A DNA stretch of 64,000 nt, from the NCBI GenBank assembly GCA_029721515.1, contig CM056570.1, positions 4,524,601 to 4,588,600 on the forward strand, in the 5' to 3' direction. The notes under the pieces are model-generated. The model was not told where the DNA came from and ran no database searches. It saw nothing but the letters and a program-made list of their open reading frames with translations. Within the stretch, counting starts at the first letter, position 1. Each line of letters starts with the position of its first letter. This document shows positions 59,525-64,000 of this stretch, piece by piece. Source of the stretch: Synanceia verrucosa (Eukaryota; Chordata; Actinopteri; Perciformes; Synanceiidae). Made by a program: the position numbers and the translations under genes.

Positions 59525-59660
59525 CTGTTGTGATTTTCAACAATGCGTGTGGGGGAACTTTTCCAAACGTGGCCTCTCACTCTGTTCTCCTCCAAAAACT
59601 AACGTACGTCCCTCAGTCCCAGCCTCCAAAGGAAAACCTCTTCTACAAATCCACACACCG
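59525..59660 (-). other. epb41l2: epb41l2 non-coding first exon (candidate 1a)
   Basis: A strong donor on the gene strand (CACAACAG|GTAACG) lies at 59525. CpG-containing sequence, a GC box and two CCAAT boxes lie just upstream, as expected for a first exon. The next coding-strand acceptor in the gene model is that of exon 2 at 45345. The 5' edge is a guess; the transcription start cannot be fixed from sequence alone. Confidence 0.5.
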
Positions 59661-59699
59661 AGAATCTGGCCGGGGTTCAAAGCAGACGTGTCTATCATC

Positions 59700-59800
59700 C
59701 TCAAGACCCGCCCCATACAGTGAGAAACATCTTTTACTGGTCTCTAATTGGCTCAAAAAAATGTCTATCTTAGATTCTGGAATCTGATTGGTCTTCCGCT
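59700..59800 (-). promoter_or_regulatory. epb41l2 core promoter: two CCAAT boxes and a GC box
   Basis: On the gene strand, CCAAT boxes occur at 59791-59787 and 59751-59747 (40 bp apart, typical of NF-Y pairs), followed by the GC box GGGGCGGG at 59714-59707. CpG dinucleotides are frequent from about 59.3 to 59.88 kb, unlike the rest of the window. There is no clear TATA box, which fits a CpG-type promoter of a broadly expressed gene. Confidence 0.55.
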
Positions 59801-60628
59801 CCGTCCATTTAATTTGTAGGGACGTTCTGAGCCACTGCGACGGTGACAGCGTGGCGAGACAGCGCCTTCTAGAGGACGAATGGTATCACTGCAACTGGGT
59901 TATGACGTAATTTTGTTTGTTTGTTTGTGTGTTTGTCTTACATTTTAAAACTATAAATTTGGTGATCTGAAGAGCCAGAGTTTTTTTATAATTTAAGATC
60001 GCACATTAGGGTTTTTCAAATGTATATACCATTGTTAAAATTAATTTCCAGCTAGAATTAATTAAAAAAAATAATGGGTATTTTTACAGAATTTTCAGGT
60101 GTTTTAGGCCTTTCATTTTTGAGAGGGTTTTCTTATTTATATTGTACTTGTAATACTTATCAATAGATAGTTTTTTCTTTTGATTTACTGGATGACTGAC
60201 ACCATATTTTCTCAGCCAGCTTATAAATTCAAGTTTCTTTACCACAATTCACATTTGACACATGATGATTAATGAACAGTGTAATGGCTTTCATTGCACT
60301 AACATAAGCAGTTAAATCCCCAAACTGTTGTCAACTGAGCATTTGAGTGCAGAGGATGAATATTTAATGTTGGTTGTCAGCAGTGACCCGTTGATGAAGC
60401 TGCCTCTTATTATCATTAGATTCTAATTCTGAGCGCTGATGAGTTACAAATATATGTATAAATTAGAAAGGTGTTGGAAAATAACAACTGATGTTTAACA
60501 CCCATGTTTAAAATCACACTTTAAATCTTTGATGGTGATGGGCACAATGATGTGTTAATTACTTTTTCTCAAATTATTCTCACAAAGGAAAGGAAACACC
60601 ATTGCATAATGTAAGGCATGGCTTCACA

Positions 60629-60629
<1 letters not shown>

Positions 60630-60659
<30 letters not shown>

Positions 60660-60681
60660 AGACACACACACATACACACAC
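60630..60681. repeat. (GC)4(CA)n microsatellite, Z-DNA prone
   Basis: GCGCGCGCG followed by about 20 CA units with one GA interruption and one TA interruption; alternating purine-pyrimidine throughout. Confidence 0.92.
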
Positions 60682-63268
60682 TTCTTACATACTGTATGCA
60701 CCCACACCCAGATTAGAGAAGCTCAAGTAATTGGCTTATAGTGTATAAAGTAGCATGGGGATTTGACATCTACAAAAGAGGAGGAATAAACAGCCACATG
60801 AGAACAACATTGATGTGTAGTAGAATAAAACAACTATAAGTGAAAACTGAGTGAGTGAAATACTGGTAAGACTAGCTAATTTAAATGTTTTGTGGCAAGG
60901 ATAATTTGTTTGTCAGCAGAAAGAGTGACATTATGTGTTTTGATGGACTTACCGTTAGTAGAGCAGCATGGATCCAGCAGAGAAGCACAGGAAAACCAGG
61001 AATGGAGAGCAGGAAAACAGAAAATCAGACATTTCTTTGAACCACAGGTCCATGAATGTTTATTTTATGATAGTTGCATACCTCACCTTTAAAAACCAAG
61101 GTCAAGCAATGAGGGATTATAATATCATGTCTTAGTAGATTACATAAATATTTTACTGGCTCTTTGATTGCAGCTACATGATCCCCAGAGAAAGAAGCCA
61201 AAGGCAGTGATGCAGCTGATTCTGACTCTGAGCATCCAGACCAGCCATGAGTAAAAAGAAAACCTCCCTGGCGTGATGGAAAACAAGTCAGGTATCAGTC
61301 TAATTTTATTGACATAATATCCTCAAGGAAACACACCCACACTGGAACATTTAATCACACAAATAATACAGAGTTGAGTGAATTAAGGTCTCCTCCCTCT
61401 GTCTCTGAAGTCTTTGCCCTTTTGGCCTCTCCAAATCAAATTGAATTGCAGTCTGCTGAGAAGGACGCGCACAGAACAGCTCGACCTTTATCTGCCTCAG
61501 TAATTTTGGACCGTAATAAAATCAACACAGAGCGTCTAGAGGATAATATCACTTCACTAATACTGAGAAAATATGAAAGATGGGACAACCCAATCTGCAT
61601 TTTCTAATGCAAACAAAGAAGACATAAATAGAAATGAGTGTGACCTCACACAGCCACATACATAAACCTAACCCCAGAGCTCTGACGTCATCTACGAGTC
61701 ACTGAGTTTCTGTCTTTCAATTTCTTTACCATCCATTCACAAGGTATACCTAAATAAAAGTCAGAAAAGTGTACCTGATTTTTAAAGGTCCCATATTGCA
61801 AAAAATAGTTCCCACACTGAGATTAAGCCTTGACTCTTCACCTATCAGCCTGGCCTCATCTAAGATCTCTCTCTAGCTCTTCTCTGCCTACATCCTGGAG
61901 CTGATCGACCTCGCTGTAAACTGGCAGATTGTGCCAGTGTCGATAAGAATTAGCAGGCTTGGCTATCAGAAGCACCGTGTGCTAACAATAGGCTAGCTGT
62001 GCTGTTTCTCGTGAAGGAGTGAGATCAAGCCAGCACAGATTCTCTGCAGGATTAGTGGCGAGTCCTCCTGAGGAGAATTACCCCGACATAGCCATCTGGA
62101 CAGCAAAATGCTGATCACTGGACCAACTACCTGCCAAATCTGCTCCCAGGTGGAACAGCTAGATATTGCTCAGGTTTGTGTACCCTCACCTGCAGAATAA
62201 CTCGACCCTGTGACCTCAATTATCCATTCAGTGGGTACATAGTGAGTGTATTCTCACATTCAGTCACTGAAAGCTGCACCACATGTATGATTTGCACCAT
62301 TTTGTAATATATTTTGGTTGTTAGATTACAAAAGGCACAGTGTGTAGCAGATTGCAACCAACTGAGTGCCCCTCTCTCTCCAAAACAGCAGTAACGTGAG
62401 CTGCCCAGGGAAAAACCATGGTAACACTCACTCAGAGGTCATCCATACCATAAAAAACAGGAGTAATTGAAGTCAGATGGCAGCTTTGTCATTTATGGTC
62501 TACAACAGAAGCATGGTGGACTCCATGAAGAGGACCCACTCCCTATGTAGATATGAAGGACTCATTCTAAGCTAACAAAAACACAACAACTCTTAGTTTC
62601 AGGTGATTATACACTGATGAAAACACACAATGTAAGCCTAAACACTGTTCCTTTAAATTAAGTTATTCCTGATTGTGATAGTAACTAATGATCAATTTTA
62701 CATTGTTTCAGATACAAGATCTTGGAGACTGTGACCTAAAAATTAGAGATTATAAATTTATGTTTCTCTACAGTTAGGATACAAAATATGTCAGTATTTT
62801 CACATTTATTTTCTTCCTTTTTGTGGCATGTATGCTCCTCCTCCTTATAGCTTTTGTGAACCATCAGCTGCAGAATTAAACCACTATTCAGGTATTACTA
62901 AATTTACAAACTTCATTAATCATTACTGAAATAAACAAGCAAACAAAGTTTAACATGCTTCATTAGAAGTCAGCTGATTCTCTGCTTTACACAAATGCAT
63001 GTGAGTGAAGCCCATTTGTGCATTTTTAATCTGTTGATTAAGTAAATCCTCTATTTCATTATCAACACAATAAGCTTATTTTTATATGAACCATAGCACT
63101 GCTGAAAAACAATAATACTGAAAGTGGTATTTAGTATAATCTAATGGAAAAATCCACTATCTAAATAAACACATTTCTAGACTGACTGCGCTGTTGCCTA
63201 CAGTTTATGGACACACAGAAACAAATGTTCACACCCAGCCTGAAGGCACACACACTTTTAACCCCTGC

Positions 63269-63296
63269 AACACACACACACACACACACACACACA
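63269..63296. repeat. (CA)n microsatellite
   Basis: 28 bp perfect CA repeat. Confidence 0.95.
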
Positions 63297-64000
63297 TCAA
63301 ACTATAATTTACCTGACAACCAGCTGCAACAAGGCACTTGAACGGATCGAGTATTTCCTTGTATGGGTCCACGTCTCTCACTTGCTCTATGTTCACGTGT
63401 CACACAAATATCAGGACACTGAAGAAATACTTGTCCCTCAATTCACACCTGTTTGTTTTCTGTAATGGCAACCATCCACTATGTCTCTCTCTATCTCTCT
63501 TTTGTGAGTGCAGTAACTCTAAACTCCAGGCTCAGGTGTCACTCTGCTGAGGAAGTGAGATAAAGAAGTTATTGAAGGGAAACAACCTGATGGTCAGAAA
63601 TCTAAAGCATGTAGTATATTTAGAGGAAGAGTAGCAGGAAATAGAGAGAGGGAGTTTTGCAGGGTGCACCTCTACCCTATCACTGATTAAATGGGGCAGG
63701 GTCATACCAACCACCAATGTGTGTGTGTGATGAGACAAGCAGTCATAGGTGTGTCTTGACTTAAGAAAGTTTAAATACACAAAGGTTTGTGTTTGTTTTG
63801 CATGATCACAGCCCCACAAACCATGAACTGCCTCTAAAAATGGCTCTGTGTTGTCATGAATTATATGTTGATATGGGTTAGAAACCCAAAATTAAGAGAT
63901 GCAGACCACAAACATACACAAACAAAAATAAACTGCAGTAAACCACTAAGCTTTGGGGTTTAACTATCAAGTATCTTTGTGAGCTTTACTAGTACCTGAA

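Larger units (their letters stand above)
59826..64000. other. no recognisable gene upstream of epb41l2
   Basis: Beyond the promoter the sequence is AT-rich, with CA repeats at 60630-60681 and 63269-63296. In human the next gene is AKAP7 on the opposite strand; I see no AKAP7-like exon here. Frames at 60892-61092 and 61374-61607 lack motifs and phased splice sites. Confidence 0.55.

Noticed and set aside
61189..61250. Acidic tail-like frame (KGSDAADSDSEHPDQP then stop) near a possible acceptor, considered as a last exon of akap7
   Set aside because: A plus-strand last exon here would need its upstream exons to the left, inside epb41l2, which is the wrong way round for the expected head-to-head arrangement; the reading frame also meets a TGA between the best acceptor and this block.
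1..64000. CRISPR arrays, operons, toxin-antitoxin or phage defence systems, rRNA and functional tRNA genes
   Set aside because: None seen; the window is vertebrate nuclear DNA and the only tRNA-like sequences are SINE heads.

Overview
The window looks like a stretch of a ray-finned (teleost) fish nuclear genome. It is AT-rich, the genes are split by many GT-AG introns, dinucleotide microsatellites are common, and it carries tRNA-derived SINEs with ATCC tails, a Tc1-like transposon remnant and foldback MITEs of kinds common in fish. I see no prokaryotic, plasmid or phage features. The teleost call and the gene names come from protein and repeat families recognised by eye, not from a search.

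The locus is dominated by one minus-strand gene, epb41l2 (protein 4.1G / band 4.1-like 2). I could reconstruct 20 coding exons from 45331 (ATG) down to 18244 (TGA). All junctions have GT-AG ends and all phases agree. The model gives 3,027 nt, about 1,008 residues, close to the human protein. It has the full 4.1 layout: acidic N-terminal headpiece, three-lobed FERM domain, FERM-adjacent region, spectrin-actin-binding-like exon, long acidic linker and conserved C-terminal domain. A CpG-containing promoter and one or two non-coding first exons lie at about 59.1-59.8 kb, and a 3' UTR exon with poly(A) signals at about 17.3-17.8 kb. A 14-kb first intron separates promoter and start codon.

On the plus strand at 12.0-14.3 kb, a two-exon gene encoding a small single-pass membrane protein (about 92 residues) converges on epb41l2. 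Its topology, C-terminus and position fit smlr1 (small leucine rich protein 1), the neighbour of EPB41L2 in human.

The most interesting item is an intact 375-codon open exon inside intron 14 of epb41l2 (27989-29113). It has a strong acceptor in the right phase, an acidic start, a hydrophobic hairpin near its C-terminus, its own stop and an ATTAAA signal. Used as an alternative last exon it would give a roughly 940-residue, membrane-inserting FERM protein without the spectrin-actin-binding and C-terminal domains. Two further in-phase optional exons (207 and 51 nt) are proposed. Several splice sites sit beside strong RNA-protein target sequences: a CA repeat at the exon 5 donor, a roughly 390-nt pyrimidine tract before exon 15, and UG-rich sequence before exon 17.

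The flanks (1-12 kb and 60-64 kb) show no supportable genes, only transposon remnants, microsatellites and some CNE-like sequence.
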